DNA from: an uncultured Pseudomonadota bacterium | Lineage (GTDB): Bacteria > Myxococcota_A > UBA9042 > CAIXZC01 | DNA length: 7,707 bases | NCBI GenBank assembly: GCA_937884235.1 | Contig: CALGBT010000057.1 | Span: forward strand, 1-7,707 | Direction: 5' to 3' | Shown: positions 1-5,775 of the stretch, in pieces | Position numbering within the stretch: position 1 is the stretch's first letter | Layout of the letters: every line of letters starts with the position of its first letter | The notes under the pieces: model-generated | Databases searched by the model: none | What the model was told of the DNA's origin: nothing | The model's input: only the letters and a program-made list of their open reading frames with translations | Translations under genes and position numbers: made by a program

Positions 1-5
1 CCGCA

Positions 6-110
6 TCACTCCAGGCGACGCGGGCTACTCCTACCTTGAGAATGAATCAGGCCTATGCCAAGGCGGTCGAGTAGCTCTGCCCTCCAGTCGAGGGGCATGG
101 GGTCCTTCAT
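6..110 (-). CDS. 34-codon divergent ORF with good start signals; unrecognised, possibly a broken gene start
   Basis: I do not recognise this gene. On the minus strand an ATG at 108-110 is preceded by AGGAGA (plus-strand 117-122) six bases away, and about 60 bases further upstream lies a good extended -10 promoter. The frame encodes a peptide beginning MKDPMPLDWRAELLDRLG and ends at a TGA at 6-8. Its first 20 codons mostly end in G or C, as in the other genes here, but later codons do not. Seen: initiation signals and a short frame. Inferred: either a real small protein, or the N-terminus of a longer divergent gene with a frameshift near residue 20. Another minus-strand frame stays open to the left edge after a stop. 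A short plus-strand frame overlaps the same bases, so the call is uncertain. Confidence 0.3.
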   Translation of the reverse strand: MKDPMPLDWRAELLDRLGIGLIHSQGRSSPRRLE

Positions 111-116
111 CGTCGG

Positions 117-123
117 TCTCCTC
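117..123 (-). promoter_or_regulatory. Shine-Dalgarno site for the divergent short ORF
   Basis: Read on the minus strand the bases are GAGGAGA, six to seven bases before the ATG at 110. Complementarity to the 16S 3' end and the spacing are both near ideal. This is the main reason for taking the 34-codon frame seriously. Confidence 0.4.
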
Positions 124-141
124 AGCACCACCGGGCGCACC

Positions 142-160
142 GAAAGCGCCGGCGGCTTTC
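142..160. other. Small inverted repeat (6-bp stem) in the divergent intergenic region
   Basis: GAAAGC at 142-147 is complementary to GCTTTC at 155-160, with a 7-base GC-rich loop. No run of T follows on either strand, so it is not a typical intrinsic terminator. It would lie at the very 5' end of a transcript from the minus-strand promoter at 171-198, where a hairpin could stabilise the mRNA or affect its translation. It may also be chance in GC-rich DNA. Confidence 0.25.
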
Positions 161-170
161 TAGACGCCAC

Positions 171-198
171 ATTCTAGCACCGGAAATTGGCCAGTCGA
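171..198 (-). promoter_or_regulatory. Candidate sigma-70 promoter with extended -10, firing leftward
   Basis: On the minus strand the -10 hexamer is TAGAAT (plus-strand 171-176, five of six matches to TATAAT). It is preceded by TGC, which gives a TGN extended -10. A 16-base spacer separates it from TCGACT (193-198, four of six matches to TTGACA). The expected start site, near 164, would give a leader of about 50 bases before the ATG at 110, containing the 142-160 hairpin and the Shine-Dalgarno site. Judged by eye only. Confidence 0.45.
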
Positions 199-270
199 GA
201 GAATCTATACCAAACGCCGGCCCCAGGGGTTGAGTTTTGTGCCGAAGCGGCTACCATGGGGCAGCAACCA

Positions 271-277
271 AGGGAGG
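271..277 (+). promoter_or_regulatory. Shine-Dalgarno site that decides the yihY start
   Basis: AGGGAGG ends four bases before the GTG at 282. The upstream in-frame TTG at 237 has no comparable site, so this element favours the GTG start. Confidence 0.6.
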
Positions 278-281
278 CCGA

Positions 282-1217
282 GTGAAGAGCCGGGCAAGCA
301 GGGCGCTGGCTTTTACGCTGGTTCTGGGTCGCCGAGCGATCCGGCTATCCGGGCAAGCGCTGGCTGAGTTTCGTCGCATCGATGGGGTCCGCTCCTCCGC
401 GGCGGTGGCCTACTTCGCGCTGCTCTCTTTTCTCCCCTTTCTCATCATGACACTGGCGGCTCTCGGCTTCGTCCTCGTGGCGCTGGGCAAGGGCTACGCA
501 TCGCAGGAAGAATTCATCACCCAGATTCTCAGTACCACAGCCGCCGCAATTCCCTTCTGGCACGACGCCCTCGCCGCACGTATCCGGGAACTGATTCAGG
601 TGCGGGAGGCCATGGGAATTGTCGGGGCCACTGCCCTGGTCCTCACCTCCAGCCTGGTCTTCAGCGCACTTGAAGATGCCCTCAATCGAATCTTCGAGGT
701 CAGCCGACAGCGGCATGTTGTGAAGTCAAAGCTGATCTTCGTCGGCTTTGTCGCCACCCTGGGGGTCTTCACTGTCATCACTCACTACGTCACCGTGTTC
801 GCCGACTCTTTCATCGCCGCGGCCGGCGGCAGGCCGCTCTATGAATACCTGTACTCCACGGAGCTGGCCGGCAAACTCATCGGCTATGTCGGTACCGTCC
901 TGGCCTTCATTGTCCTGCTGCGCTACTTCTGCCGGGAGCGGGTCCGCCTCTTCTACCTCTGGCTGGGGGCCAGCATCTTCTATCTGCTCTTTGAGTTGGC
1001 CAAACTCGGCTTCTCGCTCTACCTGGAATACGTCGCCCAGTTCAGCGCCCTCTACGGCTCCCTGTCGACGCTGATGGTCCTGATTATCTGGACCTTCTAC
1101 ACCGTGGTCGTCTTCCTCTGGAGTGCCGCCATGGTCAAAGTCATGGCCAACGACGCCAGCCCGCCGTCCGCCGAACTACCACCCGACTCCGTCTGGCCGG
1201 AAAGCCCCGGCGGGTAG
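282..1217 (+). CDS. yihY: YihY/BrkB-family inner-membrane protein
   Basis: This is a polytopic inner-membrane protein of 311 residues. The family is widespread, its molecular function is not settled, and older annotations wrongly call it ribonuclease BN. I count about six hydrophobic helices, near residues 42-69, 111-133, 150-178, 197-214, 222-246 and 262-288. The family signature after the first basic segment is present (SSAAVAYFALLSFLPFLI, about residues 38-55), as are ALNRIF near 133-138 and the final-helix pattern YGSLSTLMVLIIWTFY (about 258-273). The C-terminus is a short Pro/Ser-rich cytoplasmic tail. I chose the GTG at 282 because AGGGAGG lies just upstream; the frame stays open to a TTG at 237, which would add 15 residues of non-family sequence. 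No strong plus-strand promoter is visible; TATACC at 206-211 lacks a good -35. The gene is separated from valS by 140 bases, so they may or may not share a transcript. Confidence 0.9.
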   Translation: MKSRASRALAFTLVLGRRAIRLSGQALAEFRRIDGVRSSAAVAYFALLSFLPFLIMTLAALGFVLVALGKGYASQEEFITQILSTTAAAIPFWHDALAARIRELIQVREAMGIVGATALVLTSSLVFSALEDALNRIFEVSRQRHVVKSKLIFVGFVATLGVFTVITHYVTVFADSFIAAAGGRPLYEYLYSTELAGKLIGYVGTVLAFIVLLRYFCRERVRLFYLWLGASIFYLLFELAKLGFSLYLEYVAQFSALYGSLSTLMVLIIWTFYTVVVFLWSAAMVKVMANDASPPSAELPPDSVWPESPGG

Positions 1218-1253
1218 GAGCGCATCCCCTCCCTCCTCGGGCAAGCGCGCGTA

Positions 1254-1282
1254 TTGACTTCGCGAGCGCGATGGGGTTAACT
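1254..1282 (+). promoter_or_regulatory. Candidate promoter for the valS operon
   Basis: TTGACT at 1254-1259 (five of six matches to the -35 consensus) is followed after 17 bases by TTAACT at 1277-1282, a weak -10 with three of six matches. A better -10 on its own is TATTAT at 1292-1297, but it lacks a -35 at the right distance. The 140-base gap before valS is the only sizeable gap in the block, so a promoter is expected here. I see no T-box motif and no valine-rich leader peptide. Confidence 0.35.
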
Positions 1283-1344
1283 CCTGCCTAATATTATCGC
1301 CCCACCGCGCCCGCCACGCGAGCCCGGACGGGGACTTGAACGTC

Positions 1345-1349
1345 GGAGG
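1345..1349 (+). promoter_or_regulatory. Shine-Dalgarno site for valS
   Basis: GGAGG ends eight bases before the GTG at 1358 and supports that non-ATG start. The protein from this GTG begins at the normal position for the family, shortly before the first conserved block. Confidence 0.65.
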
Positions 1350-1357
1350 AACAAGCA

Positions 1358-4036
1358 GTGGCGCACGAATTGGACAAAAGCTACGACCATAACAAGGTGG
1401 AACCAAAGTGGTACCCAGTCTGGACCAAGAACGGTTACTTCAAGGCTCAGGACGAGAGCGACAAGCCCCCGTTCTGCCTGGTCATCCCGCCCCCTAATGT
1501 TACCGGTGCCCTCCATGTGGGCCACGCACTGACCTATGCCATTCAGGATTGCATCATTCGCTGGAAGCGTATGAGCGGGTTCAATACTCTCTGGCTCCCG
1601 GGCACAGACCACGCGGGCATTGCTACGCAGATGCTGGTCGAACGGAAGCTCCAGGCCGATGGCATCAGTAAGGATGACCTGGGGCGCGACGGTTTCGTCC
1701 AGAAGGTCTGGGAATGGAAAGATGAGTACCACGCGCGCATCACCAAGCAGTCGACCCGGCTGGGCATTAGCGTCGACTGGGACCGAGAGCGCTTCACCTT
1801 GGACGAGGGCCTTTCTCGGGCGGTGCGGGAAGCGTTTGTCTCGTTCTACGATGATGGCCTCATGTATCGCGCTCGTCGCATGGTCAACTGGTCGCCAGGC
1901 ATTCGCACTGTGCTCTCTGACCTTGAAGTCGAGCATCGCGACGTCAAGGGTTCCTTCTGGTACTACCGCTATCCCAGCGTTGACGACCCCGCCCGTTTTC
2001 TCACCATCGCCACCACCCGTCCGGAGACCATGCTGGGCGATACCGCAGTGGCCGTCCATCCCGACGATGTTCGTTACCAGGACCTCATTGGCAAGATGGT
2101 TCACCTGCCCCTCACGGGCCGCCAGATTCCGGTCATTGCCGACCCGATTCTGGCCGACATGGAGAAGGGAACCGGGGCGGTCAAAGTGACCCCGGCCCAC
2201 GATCCCAACGACTTCGAATGCGGGCTTCGCAATGACCTGGAGTTTATTGACATCTTCAACGACGATGCCTCTCTCAACCAGGATGTCCCGGAGCGGTATC
2301 GCGGGCTCGACCGCTTTGCGGCCCGCCAGCTCGTGGTTGCCGACCTCGAGGAGCAGGGCCTCCTGGAGAAGGTCGAGGAGATCAACCATTCGGTGGGACA
2401 TTGCATGCGTTCTGGCGCCTTGATTGAACCCAAGGTCTCCTGGCAGTGGTACCTCAAGATGGGGCCGCCCGAAGACCCGGAATCCATCGCCGGTGCCGCC
2501 ATCAGGGCCGTGGAAGATGGCCGCATCAGGTTCGTGCCTGGCCACTGGGATGCAGAGTATTTCCGCTGGCTGCGCAATATCAGGGACTGGTGCGTCTCCA
2601 GGCAGCTCTGGTGGGGGCACCGGATCCCCGCGTGGTACTGCGCTGATTGCGAGAAATTGACGGTGACGCGCACCGACCCGACGGCCTGCCAGCACTGCGG
2701 GTCCAGCCGCATCGAACAGGACTCCGACGTCCTCGATACGTGGTTTTCTTCCGGGCTCTGGCCCTTCTCCACTCTGGGGTGGCCGGATGCCACCAAGGCC
2801 ATGGATACCTTCTATCCAAACGCCATCATGGAAACCGGATTTGACATCATTTTCTTCTGGGTTGCTCGCATGATCATGATGGGCATGCGGCTGGCTGGCG
2901 ACATACCGTTCCGCGAAATCTACCTCCACGCCATGGTACGTGACGAGCATGGTCACAAGATGTCCAAGACCAAGGGCAATGTCGTCGACCCCCTCGTGGT
3001 CTGCGAAGAACATGGTGCCGATGCGCTGCGCTTCTCTCTGCTTGCCCTCACGGCCCAGGGCCGAGACATCAAGCTCTCCATGCAGACCATCGCCGGCTAC
3101 CGCGCCTTTATGAACAAGCTGTGGAACGTTGCTCGGTTCTGCCTGATGAACCTCGGTGACCTGGAATACACCCCGCCGGCGCAGCAGGTGGAACGCCTCA
3201 CCCCTGAGGACAAGTGGATTCTCACCCGCCTCCAGCGCACTGTGGAAAACACCCAGGCGGCCCTCACCGAATACAAGTTCAACGAGTACTCCTCTGGGCT
3301 CTACCAGTTCATCTGGCATGAGTTCTGTGACTGGTACATCGAGCTGGCCAAACCCTCGCTCTATGGCGATGATGCTGCTGCCAAGGAAGTTACGAGCAAT
3401 GTCGTGACTTATGTCCTCGACACGGTCCTCAGGCTGCTCCACCCGGCCGCGCCATACATTACCGAGGAGATCTGGCAGATGCTGCCCAGCAAGGATGGCG
3501 AGACCATCATGCTAGCGGAATTCCCCAGCCCTCAGCCGGACCTTGTCTTCGAGGAAGAGGCCGGCAATTTCGTGGCGGTTATTGAGACCATCGCCGCAAT
3601 TCGCTCCATTCGTTCACAAAACAATGTCCCGCCGTCGGCGCGGGTGAAAGTCGTCATTCAGCCGCGGGACGAAGCAATCGGCCGCAACATCGCCTGGGGG
3701 CGCACTTTTATAGAGCAGCTGGCCCGGGTCGGCGAGATAGTGCTGGCGGCGGATGCCGAGCGCCCGGCGCAGTCCGGCGCAGCGGTCACTGACGGTGCCA
3801 CTCTCTTTGTGGTGCTGGCCGGTCACGTCGACATTGAAGCGGAGGTGAGTCGGCTGCACAAGAACATCGGCAAGCTGCAGGAGAAATTTGACCAGCTCAA
3901 CCGCAAGCTCAATAACCCGAACTTTCTGGAGCGGGCACCAGCTCAGGTAATCGCCGAGCAGGAAGCAAAACGGACCGAGGCCGCCGAGCACATGGACGGG
4001 CTGCGCACGCACCTGGTATCACTGGGCGTGGAATAA
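1358..4036 (+). CDS. valS: Valyl-tRNA synthetase (class I)
   Basis: This cytoplasmic enzyme charges tRNA-Val with valine, using ATP, and hydrolyses mischarged Thr-tRNA. At 892 residues it is a normal full-length bacterial ValRS. In order: the HIGH-type motif HVGH at residues 53-56 within PPPNVTGALHVGHAL; the CP1 editing domain with TTRPETM at 219-225 and HDPNDFE at 281-287; the return to the catalytic core with RDWCVSRQLWWGHRIP; a probable Zn knuckle at Cys428, Cys431, Cys444 and Cys447; DVLDTWFSSGLWPF from 457; the KMSKS-type loop as KMSKT at 534-538; an anticodon-binding helical domain from about 615 to 760; and the ValRS-specific C-terminal coiled-coil tRNA-binding arm from about 825 to the end. 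The start is GTG, with GGAGG upstream. The stop is followed after nine bases by rsmG, whose Shine-Dalgarno site abuts the valS stop codon. Val rather than Ile or Leu specificity is inferred from the length, the HDPNDFE wording and the C-terminal arm. Confidence 0.98.
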   Translation: MAHELDKSYDHNKVEPKWYPVWTKNGYFKAQDESDKPPFCLVIPPPNVTGALHVGHALTYAIQDCIIRWKRMSGFNTLWLPGTDHAGIATQMLVERKLQADGISKDDLGRDGFVQKVWEWKDEYHARITKQSTRLGISVDWDRERFTLDEGLSRAVREAFVSFYDDGLMYRARRMVNWSPGIRTVLSDLEVEHRDVKGSFWYYRYPSVDDPARFLTIATTRPETMLGDTAVAVHPDDVRYQDLIGKMVHLPLTGRQIPVIADPILADMEKGTGAVKVTPAHDPNDFECGLRNDLEFIDIFNDDASLNQDVPERYRGLDRFAARQLVVADLEEQGLLEKVEEINHSVGHCMRSGALIEPKVSWQWYLKMGPPEDPESIAGAAIRAVEDGRIRFVPGHWDAEYFRWLRNIRDWCVSRQLWWGHRIPAWYCADCEKLTVTRTDPTACQHCGSSRIEQDSDVLDTWFSSGLWPFSTLGWPDATKAMDTFYPNAIMETGFDIIFFWVARMIMMGMRLAGDIPFREIYLHAMVRDEHGHKMSKTKGNVVDPLVVCEEHGADALRFSLLALTAQGRDIKLSMQTIAGYRAFMNKLWNVARFCLMNLGDLEYTPPAQQVERLTPEDKWILTRLQRTVENTQAALTEYKFNEYSSGLYQFIWHEFCDWYIELAKPSLYGDDAAAKEVTSNVVTYVLDTVLRLLHPAAPYITEEIWQMLPSKDGETIMLAEFPSPQPDLVFEEEAGNFVAVIETIAAIRSIRSQNNVPPSARVKVVIQPRDEAIGRNIAWGRTFIEQLARVGEIVLAADAERPAQSGAAVTDGATLFVVLAGHVDIEAEVSRLHKNIGKLQEKFDQLNRKLNNPNFLERAPAQVIAEQEAKRTEAAEHMDGLRTHLVSLGVE

Positions 4037-4041
4037 GGAGG
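4036..4041 (+). promoter_or_regulatory. Shine-Dalgarno site for rsmG, touching the valS stop
   Basis: AGGAGG begins with the last base of the valS TAA and ends four bases before the ATG at 4046. It matters because it supports translation of the unusual basic N-terminal extension of RsmG rather than a start at an internal Met. Confidence 0.7.
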
Positions 4042-4045
4042 AGCA

Positions 4046-4996
4046 ATGGGGCGCGGTCGAGAACGGAAGAGTGGCAAGCCAGTCGGCAGGGGAGGTCGTA
4101 GCGACCGCCCTCGAAGTGACCCCGGTGGAGCCCCTCCTCCTCGCAAGCCGCGCCGAAAGCCCACGACAGAGCCGGGCCGTCCTGTTCGCGGCAAGCGGCA
4201 GCAGCCAGAAGCTGCCTCACCCGGCGCGACCGATAAGCGGCGCCGACGTCCGGAGGCAGGGGCAGCACAACCCTCTAAGAGGCCCCGTCCGGGCCGCGAA
4301 GCCGCTGCGCAACCGCCCCGTAGCAGGGCCGAACACCAGCCGGAAAACGTCACTCCGGGGCAACTTGCCACCATGCTGGCCAAGGCCGGATTCCCTTTGA
4401 CCCCACCCCAACTCAAGCAGTTGGCCGCCTACCACGCCATTCTCCTCGACCGCAATCGGAAGCTCAACCTGACCCGCATTCTCAACCTGGAAGATATGGT
4501 GCTCAAGCACTACGTCGACTGTTTCCTCGTGGCCCGCTACATTCCGGATCTGCCCGAGCCGCTCCTCGATATTGGCAGCGGTGCCGGCTTTCCGGGCATC
4601 CCTCTCAAGATTCTCTTTCCGAACAAGCACATCATTCTGGGCGAAGGGGTCCGCAAGCGGGTGAACTTCCTGCGGGAAGTCCGCGAGGAACTGACCCTCA
4701 CCAAACTTGATATCATTGGTCGCAACATCGACCGGGACTTCGAGTATCCCGTCCATGGCACCATTACCCGGGCCGTGGAATCGGTACGTGAAACCCTCCG
4801 GAGAGTGTCCAATTGTCTCATGCCCGGTGGCCAGGCCATCTTCATGAAAGGACCCAACGTCGACCAGGAACTCGAGGATGCCGGGAAGAAGTATTCCGGG
4901 CTTTTCGAACTTGACAAGGACATTGCCTATACTCTCCCCAACAGCTCCTATCGCCGGCGACTGGTGATCTATCGCAAGGTGCGAAGAGAGGAATGA
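4046..4996 (+). CDS. rsmG: 16S rRNA (guanine-527-N7)-methyltransferase RsmG (GidB family) with a long basic N-terminal extension
   Basis: RsmG uses S-adenosylmethionine to make m7G527 in the 530 loop of 16S rRNA; in other bacteria its loss gives low-level streptomycin resistance. The protein has 316 residues, against roughly 210-240 for the family. The GidB-type core starts near residue 102: the N-terminal helices end in LLDRNRKLNLTRI (about 133-145), the SAM-binding motif is LLDIGSGAGFPGIPLKI (173-189), and KRVNFLREV, TRAVES and FMKGP follow at about 204-212, 241-246 and 266-270. Residues 1-100 are Arg/Pro/Gly-rich (22 Arg, 7 Lys and 19 Pro by my count) with no Leu, Ile, Phe, Tyr, Trp or Cys, so almost certainly disordered. 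The motif after the SAM loop reads GEGVRKRVNFL instead of the usual D-S form, and the usual RAE-like motif reads GRNID, so the core is a divergent subfamily. The stop overlaps the next gene's ATG (ATGA). The 527 target is inferred from family membership. Confidence 0.9.
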   Translation: MGRGRERKSGKPVGRGGRSDRPRSDPGGAPPPRKPRRKPTTEPGRPVRGKRQQPEAASPGATDKRRRRPEAGAAQPSKRPRPGREAAAQPPRSRAEHQPENVTPGQLATMLAKAGFPLTPPQLKQLAAYHAILLDRNRKLNLTRILNLEDMVLKHYVDCFLVARYIPDLPEPLLDIGSGAGFPGIPLKILFPNKHIILGEGVRKRVNFLREVREELTLTKLDIIGRNIDRDFEYPVHGTITRAVESVRETLRRVSNCLMPGGQAIFMKGPNVDQELEDAGKKYSGLFELDKDIAYTLPNSSYRRRLVIYRKVRREE

Positions 4997-5775
4997 GCAA
5001 GACCGTAAATATCGCCAGTGAGAACAATCCCCGGGTCAAAGACTGGCGGAGGATAATGGCTGGTGGTGTTCGCAAGACCGGGCAGACGCTGGTCGCCGGT
5101 GAGCGCATTGTCGCCGACGTTGTCGGTCAGGTCGGGGCTGATGCTCGCTGGCTCGTGCCGGAAGACTACCAGGGCACGCTGCCAGGACCGGCGGAGCTTG
5201 CCAGGTGTATTCTCTCGCGCCCCCTCTTTCGAGACCTCGACATCTTTGGCACCGGCTACCCCATGCTTGAGGTTGCGGTGGCTCATCGATTGCCGCCCTT
5301 CGCCGGGCCGCTGCCGCAAGGTTTGCATGTCGTTGTTCCGACCCAGGACCCGACCAATGTTGGGGCTATTATCCGCACCGCGGTTGGGCTCGGCGCCGCC
5401 GGCATCCATCTTCTTCCAGCCGCTGCTCACCCCTTCCATCCGCGGACGGTGCGGGCCAGCGCCGGTGCAGTGTTCTCAGCCCCGCTCAGTGCCCTCGCCA
5501 ACCTGGGCCTGCTGCGGGATTCCGGTTGCCCTCTGTTTGCGCTGGAATCCGGTGGGGAGGCCATCGCGCTGGCCAGATTGCCGGCCACCATGGCCCTCCT
5601 GGTGGGTCAGGAGGGCAGGGGGCTTGAGGCGCTGGGCATCGCCGGGGAACTTTCACAGGTTCCCAGGCTCTCTCTGCCCATGGTTGGCATCGAGTCATAT
5701 AATGCCGGGGTCGCCTCGGCCATGGCCATCTATGAGTGGCATCGACAGCATTCCGGCCGGGGAGGCGACCAATGA
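4993..5775 (+). CDS. TrmH/SpoU-family RNA 2'-O-ribose methyltransferase
   Basis: This is a 260-residue SPOUT-class enzyme that would transfer a methyl group from S-adenosylmethionine to a ribose 2'-OH in rRNA or tRNA. Residues 6-40 (IASENNPRVKDWRRI, then a GERIVADVV segment) resemble the substrate-binding N-terminal domain found in RlmB/TsnR-type enzymes. The three SpoU motifs are present. Motif 1 is DPTNVGAIIRTAVGLGA at 119-135, with Asn122 and the catalytic-type Arg128. Motif 2 is LLVGQEGRGL at 202-211. Motif 3, SYNAGVASAMAIYEW at 235-249, contributes to the trefoil-knot SAM site and includes Ser235 and Asn237. HPRTVRASAGAVF (149-161) is also typical. Length is normal. The ATG overlaps the rsmG stop (ATGA), with GAGG immediately upstream, so translation is probably coupled. 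The substrate cannot be read from sequence; rRNA is a reasonable guess from the N-terminal domain and from its neighbour RsmG. Confidence 0.9.
   Translation: MSKTVNIASENNPRVKDWRRIMAGGVRKTGQTLVAGERIVADVVGQVGADARWLVPEDYQGTLPGPAELARCILSRPLFRDLDIFGTGYPMLEVAVAHRLPPFAGPLPQGLHVVVPTQDPTNVGAIIRTAVGLGAAGIHLLPAAAHPFHPRTVRASAGAVFSAPLSALANLGLLRDSGCPLFALESGGEAIALARLPATMALLVGQEGRGLEALGIAGELSQVPRLSLPMVGIESYNAGVASAMAIYEWHRQHSGRGGDQ
5761..5765 (+). promoter_or_regulatory. Shine-Dalgarno site for the exported TPR protein, inside the upstream gene
   Basis: GGAGG lies six bases before the ATG at 5772, within the last codons of the TrmH-family gene. With the ATGA overlap, this fixes the start of the large right-hand gene. 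Confidence 0.65.

Noticed and set aside
3..74. Plus-strand tail of an upstream gene, ending NQAYAKAVE before a TAG at 72-74
   Set aside because: It is only 23 codons, the peptide is not recognisable, its third positions are less GC-rich than in the other genes, and it overlaps a minus-strand frame with better start signals. It cannot be excluded without the sequence to the left.
237..281. TTG start giving a 15-residue longer YihY-type protein
   Set aside because: The extra residues do not look like family sequence, and the GTG at 282 has AGGGAGG at proper spacing while the TTG has none.
1196..1211. GCCGG/CCGGC hairpin at the end of the YihY-type gene as a terminator
   Set aside because: The 5-bp stem overlaps the coding sequence and no T-run follows, so it does not fit an intrinsic terminator.
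1218..1357. T-box or valine attenuator ahead of valS
   Set aside because: There is no T-box consensus and no terminator stem with a T-run. The only tiny frame (ATG at 1271, peptide MGLTPA) contains no valine and has no Shine-Dalgarno site.
1277..3442. A 721-codon open frame on the minus strand, opposite valS
   Set aside because: It lies almost entirely antisense to a clear valyl-tRNA synthetase, shows no recognisable domain and reads as low-complexity sequence. Long antisense frames are expected opposite genes with strong G/C at third positions.
4373..4375. Internal ATG (Met110) as the true rsmG start
   Set aside because: It has no clear Shine-Dalgarno site, would cut into the first helix of the core, and would leave a gap of over 300 bases in a block where genes otherwise touch or overlap.
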